Positions 44,441 to 54,749 of a stretch of 64,000 bases of DNA are shown here, piece after piece. How positions within the stretch are numbered: position 1 is the stretch's first letter; each line of letters begins with the position of its first letter. The notes under the pieces were generated by a model. That model ran no database searches. It was not told the DNA's origin and worked only from the letters and a program-made list of their open reading frames with translations. The position numbers and the translations under genes were made by a program. The DNA lies in NCBI GenBank assembly GCA_039566865.1, contig CM076958.1:1736001-1800000 (forward strand), given 5' to 3'. The DNA comes from Aurelia coerulea (Eukaryota; Cnidaria; Scyphozoa; Semaeostomeae; Ulmaridae).

Positions 44441-46156
44441 TTTGATAACATTTTAAGTTTGTCTTTAAAGTAAGTGCAAGCAAAAACAGTTTTTCGACAT
44501 CTCATGAAATATAATTTTCATCTTGTTGGAAGTCTGCAAAGTTTCTTGACTCGCCCGATACTGGAGAAATCTCTTACGCAATTCGACGCGAACATTGTCT
44601 TCAACTAGCATTTAATGCTTTTGTCACATGTCTGTAAGGCTCGGCAAGTTTCCAAAAATTGACGGATCAAACTGACGATATTCGTTTCAAATATTCCCAC
44701 ACTTAATGGACACTAGTAGTCCTTGTCTTATGTAGAGACAAGATTAATATTGACTTGCGTATGGTCTGTGTAAAAGCAAACATTTCAGTAACAGGAGTTC
44801 AGAATTTAGAACATAGTTTATTAAAATCTGATTATTTGAGTAAGAAATGATATCAAAGTTAGTCCTTGGCCTGTGCGTGTGTGTGGTAAGGTTTAGCGTT
44901 GTATATTTTGTAAACTTTTTGTATAAATTTGTATAGAAATTATGCAGAACTGAAAGAAATTGCAGACTCTGCAACACATGTTCATTTCAAACAGGTAAAG
45001 GTTAAAAGTCCGTATCAAATTAGATCTCATGTGAGATTTGCGATAACGCAAAATTACTCTTGCAAAGCACTTGAAATGTTGTTATTTTCGCGGATTTTCT
45101 CAATTGACAGTTAGTCTGTAACAGACTACAGTTTACAATACTAAATTTTCTGGACGAGTATAAAGCACTCATTTTGCTCGTGGTTTGATCCCAAAATAAT
45201 GTCCAAACAGTTCTTATAACTGTACAATGATAAAGCATTTTCGAGTGACCTGGGAAAATTAAAAGTGCACATTACAAAAATTTCTTACCTCTTTAAATTC
45301 AGGTAGGGTTGTTTCTTAATTTCTTAAAATCGAGCCTACTGTTTCTTGTAAGCTGTTTCTTATAAAAAATACGTGTATTCAATTTTCTTGACAAGTGCAA
45401 AGCACTCGCTTTGCTCGTGTTTCAACTCCTCTAGATCTTGAGAGCTTCACACGGCATGCATTAGAAACATTGGTCAAGTGTGCATTGGAAAAGCAAACCA
45501 TAAGATTTCCGTCCGCTCAGCAAATTCTACTGATTGGAAATTAGCGTTTAGCAACAATGGGTTTATCACGATACGATGTGATCTCTGATCTCGTAGAACG
45601 ACCTTTGAGCTAACCGCCATATTGTAGACCATGATAAAAAAATTTCTCTTGAACTCGGTCAAATTTCCCCAACTCATTTGGAACCAACGATATTTTTGAT
45701 TTTTTGTAACTTTGCTTGAATTCTTTTTCAAGAAAGAATCAAAGGACCCTAAGGGGGACTCACGGACAATTAGAGAACCTTGCAAGCGTAGACACATTGA
45801 ATAAAAGCGTGATCACGTATTGGCACTTGTAATGATAAAATTTGCAATAGAACATGAAACCTTTTGAAAAATATATTAATTAGCCTTGATCACATTGGCA
45901 ATTTTTTATGACTGGCACTATTTGACTCCACTTACCAAATCCTGTTTACGAAGCAAAAACGTGCTCAGCTGCTAACTGTCATGCACTCTTTGAGCACCAT
46001 ATCAACTCCATGCTATGTGACTCCTTAAACAGCCCCGCGTACCATCACAAAATCCCAAAGACGTCACTAAACCACGGACGCGACACGTCATCAGTGATAC
46101 CCACCCAAAAGACGCGCTCCGTGAGTCAAAACGCTTCAATTTTCAAAATAATCAGA
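44441..46156. other. Intergenic; repeat fragments only
   Basis: Includes the TTTGCGATAACGCAAA repeat (45000-45115) and a piece of the TACACTCATTTT element (45300-45375). ORF 45474-45797 (minus) has no recognisable domain. Confidence 0.5.
45000..45115. repeat. Dispersed repeat with hairpin TTTGCGATAACGCAAA, copy 2
   Basis: GTGAGATTTGCGATAACGCA, then AAATTACTCTTGCAAAGC, matches 11184 onward. A third diverged copy (GAGATCTGCGATACCGCGAA) is at 47255-47360. Confidence 0.5.
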
Positions 46157-46165
46157 ATATCAGCA

Positions 46166-46690
46166 GCATAGGTTCCAAATCTTTAAAAAGGCTGGTGTAA
46201 AATAGAGTGACCTATTTCTTTGAACTGAATGATTTTAAAGAAACTTTAGCTAATTCTCTATAATTCTACCGTTGGACTTTTCTGAAATCTTCAATATTTT
46301 CAGAATTAGAGTATTTTTCTTTTTTTTCAAGAATTCAAGAAAAAGTTTCAAAAAAACTTAAAACCATCGTAATTTCTCAACTGTTTGATGCAGTATGAAG
46401 TAATTTCGAAGAAAACCATAGTTTATGAATGCCTACAATATGGCATCAAGCAAAAGTCTGTCACTCATCTGGTTTATGATTTAGAAATTTGATGACGTCA
46501 CATCCTCAAATGAGTTGAAATGTAAGATACGCTGTAATCTCCAAAAATATTCAAAATTTCTGAAAAGTCCAACGGTAGAATTATAGATAACTATCTAAAG
46601 TTTCTTTCAAGCCATTCATTTAGAAGAGATAGGTCATTGAATTTTGCATCCACCTTTTTACGCCAAAATAAAGATTTGGAACCTATGCTT
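46166..46690. mobile_element. MU1 element, copy 2 with perfect 9-bp duplication
   Basis: Starts GCATAGGTTCCAAATCTTTA and ends AAAGATTTGGAACCTATGCTT. ATATCAGCA flanks both sides (46157-46165, 46691-46699). The inverted repeats extend for well over 100 bp. Long repeats plus a 9-bp duplication indicate the Mutator-like superfamily. Near-identical to 31631-32155. Confidence 0.85.
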
Positions 46691-46699
46691 ATATCAGCA

Positions 46700-47809
46700 A
46701 GCTCACAGTTTTACAAAGCACCCAAAACACCTAAATTTAAATCATTGAATAAATCCAAAGATAGATCTCATAGATATTAACTATTTACACAAAGATATTA
46801 ACTATTGGAACCCATGCTGTACAGTGTCCTTTTTCTCGCGGCTGAATTTGCCCAAGTCTCTCCCAAGTTATACCTAAAAAATACTACCACCGATAAAGTT
46901 ACTCCTGTGTGGGAGGGAAGGGAAGCGGTCATTATTTTGATATTTGACGTGGAAGAGTCTTCGGTAAGACTACCCCGCGGCCTGATGACGTTGGTCGCTG
47001 CCTTTTTCGGCGAAAAACATCAGAATCGTGTACAAATAGCTCCCAAAATCTGACATGGCCTCAAAAATCGTTCTTTTTAACCTCATGAATAATTGAAAGC
47101 CTTTTAAAATTTCTTCGATACAAGAAGTAGAAATTAAACCTTCTGTTATAAATCCTGTTTTGTGTATCTTTACGTAAATATTTATTTTGATGGACACATA
47201 GATCTTTAATTATTATCAAATGTTAGTTTCTCTTTGTTTTCACTTTGTAATTAAAATTTAGCTTAAAATAGATCGAAGTCGAGATCTGCGATACCGCGAA
47301 ATTATGGATGGAAAGCTCTGTAATATTTTTTATTCGCGAATGTGTTTGCTTCATTTTTCATATCTAACTTGAGATTAAGTTTAGTGTGACTTAGGCTTAA
47401 CACCGTTTTTTTTTGTGTGAAAGCCAATGTGAGGTGAGAAATGCAATTGCGTTAAAGTTAGTTATGGAAAACTTTTCGAATTTTCGCGTCGTGCGTCTGT
47501 TTTGACCATCGTTCAATTCTGATCCATATTTTTTGCAGATCGTGAGACTCGACGCCTGTTTCACTTCGTCATCACGGAAGAGCTTTCAACATCAGTGCAT
47601 CACGAAATTCATTAATTCATTCATTCAAATTTGTACATTATCCTGTAGTATAAAGAAATGGTTTTCATGTTATGCTTCAAGCTGGAGACGTTGTCCTGAA
47701 GGTTGCGATGTGACTGTTCCTTAAAGCGTTGTTATTCGCAAGAGCATTGGAGGTCTGACAATAAGCATCAAACGTAAGTGAATTTAATGTTTTTCTCTAC
47801 TTTTCCTAT
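46700..47809. other. Intergenic, no gene demonstrated
   Basis: The ORFs 46805-47053 and 47533-47724 have no recognisable domain. Contains the third copy of the TTTGCGAT-type repeat. An A/T-rich hairpin could not be defined. Confidence 0.4.
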
Positions 47810-48381
47810 GCATAGGTTCTACATCTTTAAAAAGGTTGGTTTAAAGTTTTATGACCCATTTCAATGAATTGAATGGCTTTACAGATACTTCCGCTACTTG
47901 CTGTAATCACCCCGTTGGACTTTCCTGAAATTTTCGAAGTGAATGGCTTGAAAAAACTTTAGTTACTTTGCTATCATCATTTGGTTGGACTTTTCTGAGA
48001 TCTTCTGTATTTACAGAATTAGAGGGTATTTCTTCTTTTTCAAAAATGCAAGACAAATTCTGAATATTTCAATATTTTCTTTTTGATGAGCTGACGAAAT
48101 ATAACATAGTTTTCAAGAAAACCATACGTTACGAATCTGCAATGTAGTATCAAGTAAAAGTCTGTCATTCTTCTCGTTTACGATTTAGAAATTTGATGAC
48201 GTCACATCCTCACATGAGTCGAATTCTAAAATGTGGTGTAATTTTGAAAATATTCGAGATTTCGAAAAAATCCAACGGTAGAATTATAGCAAAGTAGTTA
48301 AGGTTTCTTTCAAGCCATTCAATTAAAAGAAATAGTTATAGAATTTTACACCAACCTCTTTAAAGATTTGGAACAAATGTA
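47810..48381. mobile_element. MU1 element, copy 3 (diverged, partly duplicated)
   Basis: GCATAGGTTCTACATCTTTA ... TTTAAAGATTTGGAACAAATG. The left arm appears twice in part (CACCCCGTTGGACTTTCCTG near 47908, then TTTGGTTGGACTTTTCTGAG near 47980), so the left end seems internally duplicated. Confidence 0.65.
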
Positions 48382-48440
48382 GACTTGCCCCTTGTCAACT
48401 GTAATAAGTCTATCTGAAATAGACTTGGGGCCAGTCTAGA

Positions 48441-49015
48441 AAACAAGTACAGATTTAGCATGAGTTAGCTTTGATTGACACTGCAATTCAAAGCGATTAG
48501 CGATCGCAGACAAAGGAAATTCTCTCAGCTAGTAATTAAAAACAGGCAAAGCCGCAAAAGTTTCTCTGAAACCAAGGTAGCTAGCTCACTCGTTGTACAT
48601 TCCAGAGCAAACAAGAGATATTATCGAAAGAAGTAAGATATATCTACACATCTACCTCAGGCATTTTATTTGTTTGGTTCAGGAGCTGAGCAGTAAATGT
48701 TTTATTACGCCCAAAAGATAAGAGAATTGAATAGCCTCCCAATCGGCTTCTAAACCAAAGAAATAAAATGCCCGAGGTAGATGTGCAGATGTATCCTTCG
48801 TCTTTCGATCTATGCTGATATTTGCTCTCAAGAACAATTTCTGAAATGCACAACGAGCGTGCTAGCTACTTGGGTTTCAGAAAAACTTCTGCGGATTTGT
48901 TTGTTTTGAATTTATGGTTGAGAGAATTTCCTTTGTCTGCAGTCGCTAATCACTATGAATTGAGGTGTCAATCAAATATAACTGTTGCTATCGCATTACA
49001 AAATCTGCCCTGGTT
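48441..49015. mobile_element. FB1 foldback element, complete copy
   Basis: ACAAGTACAGATTTAGCATG at the left, GCATTACAAAATCTGCCCTG at the right. The core CTACCTCAGGCATTTTATTT / AAATAAAATGCCCGAGGTAG is intact. Confidence 0.8.
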
Positions 49016-50440
49016 TAGTCTAGAATATGTGCTGTTTTTCTACCTTTCTCATATTTGGTTCAAGTACCTAGGTTCAAGTAGCTCTCAGATCTGAAGAGTT
49101 CGTTAAAACAGGAGAAATATCAAACATTTGTATTTCTCTTTCTCTCCGGGATGGATCAGAGGAGTAGACTTGGAGGAGTATACTTGGAGCAAGTCCAGGG
49201 TATAATAAGAAGGAAGGCGACGAAAATTATGATTAGGACCAGCCCGGCAGATCTATGTTGACAAAGATGACACACTCAATTGACCATTTCCAGTTGATCA
49301 AGATATATACGATCAACTGATATAATGATTGACAATTCCAGTTGGTTAATTAGACCAGGCCATGTTAAATAATAAATAAAGTTGGTAAATAATAAAAAAA
49401 ACATTTGACGAATTCAGTCGATTAAGTCATATTTTGATAGGATATTGTGAGACGAGCTTGTCCCATCCTCAGCTAAGAAACCAAAACACGTGTAAGAATA
49501 CTTGGTTCTTTCTGCTATCAACGAAAGTTCGATTCATTCAAATTCATTCTGTACTCTAGGTACACGTATTTTTTTATAAGAAATTAAGAATTTGGGCCAG
49601 CATTGAAAGTTTCTTAAGATTATCAGATTTTCGGTACTGAGAGTTTCTTACGAGTTTCTTAAAGGTTCCATAACAATCTTCATGTCCACTACCTGCCCTC
49701 GTGAACATTTCAAAACAATTTTTTTGACGTCTTTCCAATATTTGGACATGGTGTACACAAGTTCTTTCAGAGTAATATGATACAGGAAACAAGTGAAAGT
49801 AAAGTAAACACATGTTAAAGATTTTCTTTATCAAACTAAATAGTTTCTTAACTTATGTTTTCTCAGTACTGGAGTTTCTTAATTTTTTGCCGATCTGAGA
49901 GTTGAGTTTCTTATGGGCAGTTTCGTTTAAAAAAAATTTGTAGGCTACTACGATTTTCAAGCTTCTGAACTTTTTTTGGTGCACCTGGTAGTAGGGATAA
50001 GTAGGACAAAATTATGAGCAGATTTATCGAAAAGCATGCTGTAAAATTTTCCATAAAAAAGCGTAAGCTGTTAATCTGTAGGGATTCTTGCCATGGTCAG
50101 CAGATGAGCAAATTTTGTCATATTTTGTCTGCAATTGCAAATATGCTTAGACAAATCATAAAATTTTCATCTGAAATACTGAATTTCGAAACAGAAGGGA
50201 TTCCTTTTCAGTTGGTTGGCTCAAATTCTTAGTTCATTTTTATTAAAAAAGATAGAAACGTGTACGACGATGAATACCCCGTTCGGCGGTGTAAACTTCC
50301 CCTAAGTAGAAGCTTGCTGCAACGGCGAACTATTTTTGACGCGCGTCTCCACCTTTCTCTCTCTTTTTAGTGTGCAAAGTGCTGCCCACTGACTCACCAC
50401 TGTTTTGATTTTCGAAAGCATTTGCGTATATAATCGTCTG
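49016..50440. other. Intergenic; fragments of the TTTCTTATAAAAAA repeat
   Basis: About 49560-49925 shows TTTTATAAGAAATTAAGAAT ... GAGTTTCTTATGGGCAGTTTC, a diverged copy of the element at 53091. Nothing else recognised. Confidence 0.45.
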
Positions 50441-50443
50441 TTT

Positions 50444-50641
50444 TTAATCTAACTCCTTCGTGTAGCGCTGTCGCTCTGCTATCAATTTCATTTCCTTGTG
50501 ATGGTTTTGCCAGAGAAATTTTAAGGAAACTCCCACACACCCACAAAGGATTAGGAAACCGACGCTTTTTTGCGCTGTCGTATTCCTTGCAAGGTTCAAT
50601 ATGCGAAAAGATACATTTGGCGACTTTTTCTTTCCATTCAT
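50444..50641 (-). CDS. Hypothetical small protein with one possible membrane span
   Basis: ATG at 50641 on the minus strand opens a 65-codon single-exon frame: MNGKKKSPNVSFRILNLARN, then a hydrophobic stretch SVGFLILCGCVGVSLKFLW (about residues 27-45) and a charged tail ending RQRYTKELD. A basic N-terminus, one membrane segment and a short charged tail would suit a small mitochondrial inner-membrane protein, but I recognise no family. It could equally be a chance ORF or a processed pseudogene; local GC is higher than the surroundings. Confidence 0.3.
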   Translation of the reverse strand: MNGKKKSPNVSFRILNLARNTTAQKSVGFLILCGCVGVSLKFLWQNHHKEMKLIAERQRYTKELD

Positions 50642-50789
50642 TACTTTGCCCGCATCCAGGCCCCCCCCGGGCATGGGACCCGTACTTTATAGCGTCCCAT
50701 CCGAAGGATGATAGCCCAGGGGGTACTATCGACCTGCATTTCGGCAGTATGCCCGAGTTTTAGATGGCCTACCTGTCTTTTGATAATGT

Positions 50790-51107
50790 CACCGTCGTCA
50801 AACAGTAAACAAATCCGTAAACTCGCACGTGTCACCAATTATCCATCGTTCATCCATTTTTTTCTGCAGTTTGTTTGGTGGCCTCACCCAAGCCACCAAG
50901 AAGTGACCGTTAAAAATCGACTTATATCCGAGCAATCGTAGAAGATATGAATGTTTGCTTTGCTCCTTATTGAAGTACAATGATTAATTTCCAAACAGCA
51001 ACTTTCATTTTGAAAAAAATATAAAAATCCTGTGTGATATCACATTTCAAAAAACTGCGAAAATCATCGTTTTGTTTACATTTGGACGACGGAGCCCCTT
51101 TTAATTA
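50790..51107 (+). mobile_element. TT-type element, related to 397-801
   Basis: CAGTAAACAAATCCGTAAAC, GGTGGCCTCACCCAAGCCAC and CTTATATCCGAGCAATCGTA, ending GACGACGGAGCCCCTTTTA. The left end is blurred by a C/G-rich stretch at 50658-50740. Confidence 0.6.
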
Positions 51108-51114
51108 ACTTCAT

Positions 51115-51425
51115 TGTTATAATTCTACCGTTGAACCCGACCTTGAATATTTGAATATTTTTTTAAAGATTGCAGCGTATTCTATATTTCAACTCATTTC
51201 AGGACGTTACCTCTTCAAGTTGCGCTTGATGCAGTACTGTAGACACTCATAAGATCTCGAGTTCTTGAAAATTGTTCTTCGTTTCCTTAAAAAGTTCAGA
51301 AACTGCGATGGTTCTAGGTTTGCTTCAAAACTTTTCTTGAATTCTTAAAAAAGACGAAAAACACACTGATTAATGAAGATTTCAGAAAAGCCTGACGGTA
51401 AAATTATAGCAACAAAGTACATACA
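51115..51425. mobile_element. MU1 fragment
   Basis: ATAATTCTACCGTTGAACCC, ATTTCAACTCATTTCAGGAC and CTGACGGTAAAATTATAGC match internal MU1 blocks. Outer termini are missing. It abuts FB1 at 51459. Confidence 0.55.
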
Positions 51426-51458
51426 CTTTTGAAGAAACTAAGAATTTGGGCCAGTACA

Positions 51459-52040
51459 ACAGGACAGATTTGGTAAGACAATAGCACGAGTTGGTTTTGA
51501 TTGGCACCGAAATTCAAAGCGATTAGCAATCGCAGACAAAGGAATTCAAAACAAGCAAAGCCGCAAAAGTTTCTCTGAAACCCAGGTAGCTAGCTCGCCC
51601 GTTGTGCATTCCAGAAATTGTTTGTGAGAGCAAACATGAGCATAGATCAAAAGAAGAAGGATATATGTACACATATGCCACAGGCATTTTATTTATTTGG
51701 TTCAAAAGCCAATTGGGAGCCGATTCAATACTCTTATTTTTTGGGTGTAATTAAAACAGTTACTGCTCAGCTTCTGAACCAAAGAAGTAAAATGCCCGAG
51801 GTAGATGTGTAGATATATCCTTCTTCTTTCGATAGATACTCATGTTTGCCCTTGAAAACAATTTCTGGAATGCACAACGAGCGCGCTAGCTACATGCGTT
51901 TCAGAGAAACTTTTGCGGCTTTGTTTGTTTTGAATCACTGGTTTGGGGAATTTCCTTTGTCGGCAATCACTAATCGCTTTGAATTCAGGAGTCAACAAAA
52001 GCAACTCGTGCTGTTGTGTTACAAAATCTGTCCTTGTTTG
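51459..52040. mobile_element. FB1 foldback element, complete copy
   Basis: AACAGGACAGATTTGGTAAG at the left, TACAAAATCTGTCCTTGTTT at the right. GATCAAAAGAAGAAGGATAT and the CCTCGGGCATTTTATTT-type core are conserved. Confidence 0.85.
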
Positions 52041-52115
52041 TTCATTACCTGTGCCCTCATGAACATTTCAAAACAAGGTTTTTGAAACCTTTTCAATGTT
52101 GAGATATTACACAAG

Positions 52116-52168
52116 TAGCCTGTGTTCCAGGCCACTTTCCTTTTCTAAGTGGTCTGGAACACAAGCTA
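52116..52168. mobile_element. TAG mini hairpin element
   Basis: TAGCCTGTGTTCCAGGCCAC TT, loop TCCTTTTCT, then AAGTGGTCTGGAACACAAGC TA. Flanks TACACAAG and CACACAAG agree at seven of eight bases. Confidence 0.65.
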
Positions 52169-53090
52169 CACACAAGTACCTCCCAATTAATATCCTATAT
52201 CTATCTGAAACAAGTGAAAATAAAATAAAAAGTTGTTGAGGATTTCCTTTATCACAGTTTCCCTGTATTGTACTGGAGTTTCTTAATTCTTTGGGGATCG
52301 AGAGTTGAGTTTCCTATAAGCAGTTTCTTGTAAATATGAAAAATATCCGTGTACTAGTCTAGCTGAAGTTTCGTTCAAGCTATTCAATTCAAAGAAGTAG
52401 GTCATAAATTAACAAATAAAGATTTGGAATCATTTTGGAACTTACAGGGGTGAAGACGGTAGCCAAACGAGCTTTGAACATGAAACAAGAGATTCTTATG
52501 AATGAAGGCCCTTGTAGTTTCGGGTTTTTGTTAACTACATCAAGGGCTAATTTTGTAAAACAACCCATTCGGAGAAGACAAAGCGATTTGTCCTTCAGAA
52601 GAATAGATTTCACACCTCTGTATCCATTCAATCAATTCAAAGTAGAAAAGAAAGCAAAGTATTATTGTTGGCTGCGCAGTAGATGTGTAAGGTGTGAAAC
52701 CTATTCTTGAGGCTGCCCAATGGCTTTGTTTTGAAGGGAATGTAAGCATATAAAAGTGGCTCAAGTCACTTGCGGTCACAGTCTAGCCAAGCACATATCG
52801 GTATTTCCTGTTGACCTCGATAAGTTACCCAAACATGGTGCAGTACGTGTTACAGCCTTTTGTCTTCACACGGCTATTTTCATCAAAGGACATGTATCCT
52901 TTGTTTTGCAAAATTCATCCGTGCTGTTTGCTGCTATTAATGAAAGTGGGAATCGAACTGCTTGCGTTGGCATATTTCATCTGAAATCGTTACAAAATAA
53001 GAGGAAGGCTGCAAAGTGCAAACAGGAGATGAAAAATATATTAGTAACCAAATACTATCAATCCTTCCTTTTTGAAAACAAAACTTTCGA
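52169..53090. other. Intergenic; open frames of unknown meaning
   Basis: Frames 52435-52710 (plus), 52540-52779 (minus) and 52756-53118 (plus, 120 aa) are longer than most nearby. None shows a domain, and the last runs into the terminal repeat of the next element. I see no supporting splice pattern. Confidence 0.35.
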
Positions 53091-53481
53091 TACACTCATT
53101 TTTTTTATAAGAAACTAAGGTCCGGGGCTCGTAGGCAGTTTCTTAAATTTTTGGGCCATTTTGCTACCACAAGTTTCTTACTTGTTTCTTATATTTTTAT
53201 TGCCAGAAGTTTAGAGTTAGTTTTGTCTTGTCTAAAGGGCTCCCAAATTACTTAGTAAGATCTCAAAACGAGTAAATAACATGATTCACACTCAAAATAA
53301 TGTCCAAACAGTTGCTTTAACTGCACAATGTCAAAATATTTTTGAGTGTGATAGGAAAATTAAAACTGAAAATTGCAGAAGTTTCTTAGCTTTTTTCAAT
53401 TCAGGTAGGGTTGTTTCTTAGCTTTCGAAAAATTGAGCCTACCGTTTCTTATAAGCGGTTTCTTATAAAAAAATGAGTGTA
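53091..53481. mobile_element. Inverted-repeat element TACACTCATTTTTTTTATAAG
   Basis: Left TACACTCATTTTTTTTATAA, right TTATAAAAAAATGAGTGTA, about 391 bp. The interior has repeated AGTTTCTTA-type motifs. Partial copies at 5628-5757, 45300-45375 and 49560-49925. Confidence 0.75.
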
Positions 53482-53992
53482 GGTAATCTGTCCGTTCATT
53501 CCCCAATGTTACTATATTTACTCGAGGTAAACAAAAATCCTAAGTTTAGATCAAAAAGCTTTGAAGATCATACTTACCATGACCATTTCAAACTGTGCAC
53601 TCTCAGATTTAAAGCCAGATGACGTCAAGATATGCGTACATTGAATTTATTTCAATCAGAAAGAAAACAGATTTTGTATTATCGTTGTGACCCACTGACA
53701 CATGGAATAAGACACTGCGAAAATATGGAATTTCGAATGACAGTGAATATACGGAATGGTGGAATTTAACGCTAGGATTTGAAATAATGATAATGAAGTA
53801 ATGTAACCATTGGAAAGAATAAACACTGTAAAATATGGTAAGTCTTTTAGGCAAAATATGTTGAACTATGATTCAAAAAATCATTTCAGACAATTTTAAG
53901 TATAAACTCAGAACTCCCTATTAAAGCCTGAGTGTTATTCTCGCGGCGAGGAGCTTCGTAAAACCGATCATATTCGAGAAAGAGACAATTCC

Positions 53993-54067
53993 TAGCCTGT
54001 GAACAGCTTTGAACGGCGAACGGCTTCCCCTGCTTTTTTCAATTTCTTTTCGGCCGTTCACATGCTA
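53993..54067. mobile_element. TAG mini element with perfect 9-bp duplication
   Basis: TAGCCTGTGAAC ... GTTCACATGCTA, 75 bp, flanked on both sides by GACAATTCC (53984-53992 and 54068-54076). Confidence 0.8.
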
Positions 54068-54274
54068 GACAATTCCATGATATTATCATATTTCATGACA
54101 ATTCCAAGTATTATAAAGACAATGCGAAATTTCCAGTATAAATTACGACAATTCCATTATTATGTTAAGACATAAAAAGTAGGACAAAAAGTAGGGTTAG
54201 GGCGGTTAGGGTTAGGAGTACGGTTCTTCGTAATACGGAAGAAATAGCATTCGAAGGTAGCTGTTAGGACACTG

Positions 54275-54455
54275 AGAAGCATGGGCGTAGGGGGAAATAG
54301 AATTTGGGGGGCTGCCCGATAAAAAATCCATTGTTTAAGAAAATTTTGCCCGAGTTAAGGCGGATTTCTGCCCGATTATGGCTGAGTTTTGCCAAATTTT
54401 CCTGTGTTGGAGGGGCTGCAGCCCCCAGCCCCCCTGTCTCATACGCCTATGCTGA
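54275..54455 (+). mobile_element. Small inverted-end element GAAGCATGGGCGTAGG
   Basis: GAAGCATGGGCGTAGGGGG at the left, CATACGCCTATGCT at the right (inverse-related). The inside has CTGCCCGA repeated three times. A minus-strand relative (TGAGCGTACGGGAAGATAGA ... AAGGCGGATTATTGCCGG) is at about 62315-62440. Confidence 0.6.
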
Positions 54456-54651
54456 GAAGCTAAGCTTATCGAAGCAGTATACCCGTTAGTTGCTTTGACA
54501 AAAATTCTGAAGACTGAACTGGAAATCAATTCTGTTTATTTGATGAAATCTTTTTTTCGTAGATAGCCTGATGCCTACAATCTTTAAAAGTGCATATTTT
54601 GTGTTAATTCCAACCAGGCGCAATAGGAAGGTCGAACTGTAGGCCTAAAAC

Positions 54652-54740
54652 TAGCCTGCGTGCAGACTCTACTGATTCCCTGAAGAGAAGTGAGGCTCCT
54701 CCTTCTCTTCAGGGAATCAGTAGAGTCTGCACGCAGGCTA
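54652..54740. mobile_element. TAG mini hairpin, essentially perfect, with 9-bp duplication
   Basis: Arms of about 38 bp (TAGCCTGCGTGCAGACTCTA CTGATTCCCTGAAGAGAA) pair without mismatch around a loop of about 12 nt. GCCTAAAAC flanks both sides (54643-54651, 54741-54749). Confidence 0.85.
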
Positions 54741-54749
54741 GCCTAAAAC

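Noticed and set aside
45474..45797. 107-codon minus-strand ORF as a gene
   Set aside because: No recognised motif, no splice signals, and it sits in a stretch of repeat fragments.
52435..53118. Series of ORFs as a two-exon gene
   Set aside because: No consistent splice sites or domain; the last ORF runs into a terminal inverted repeat.
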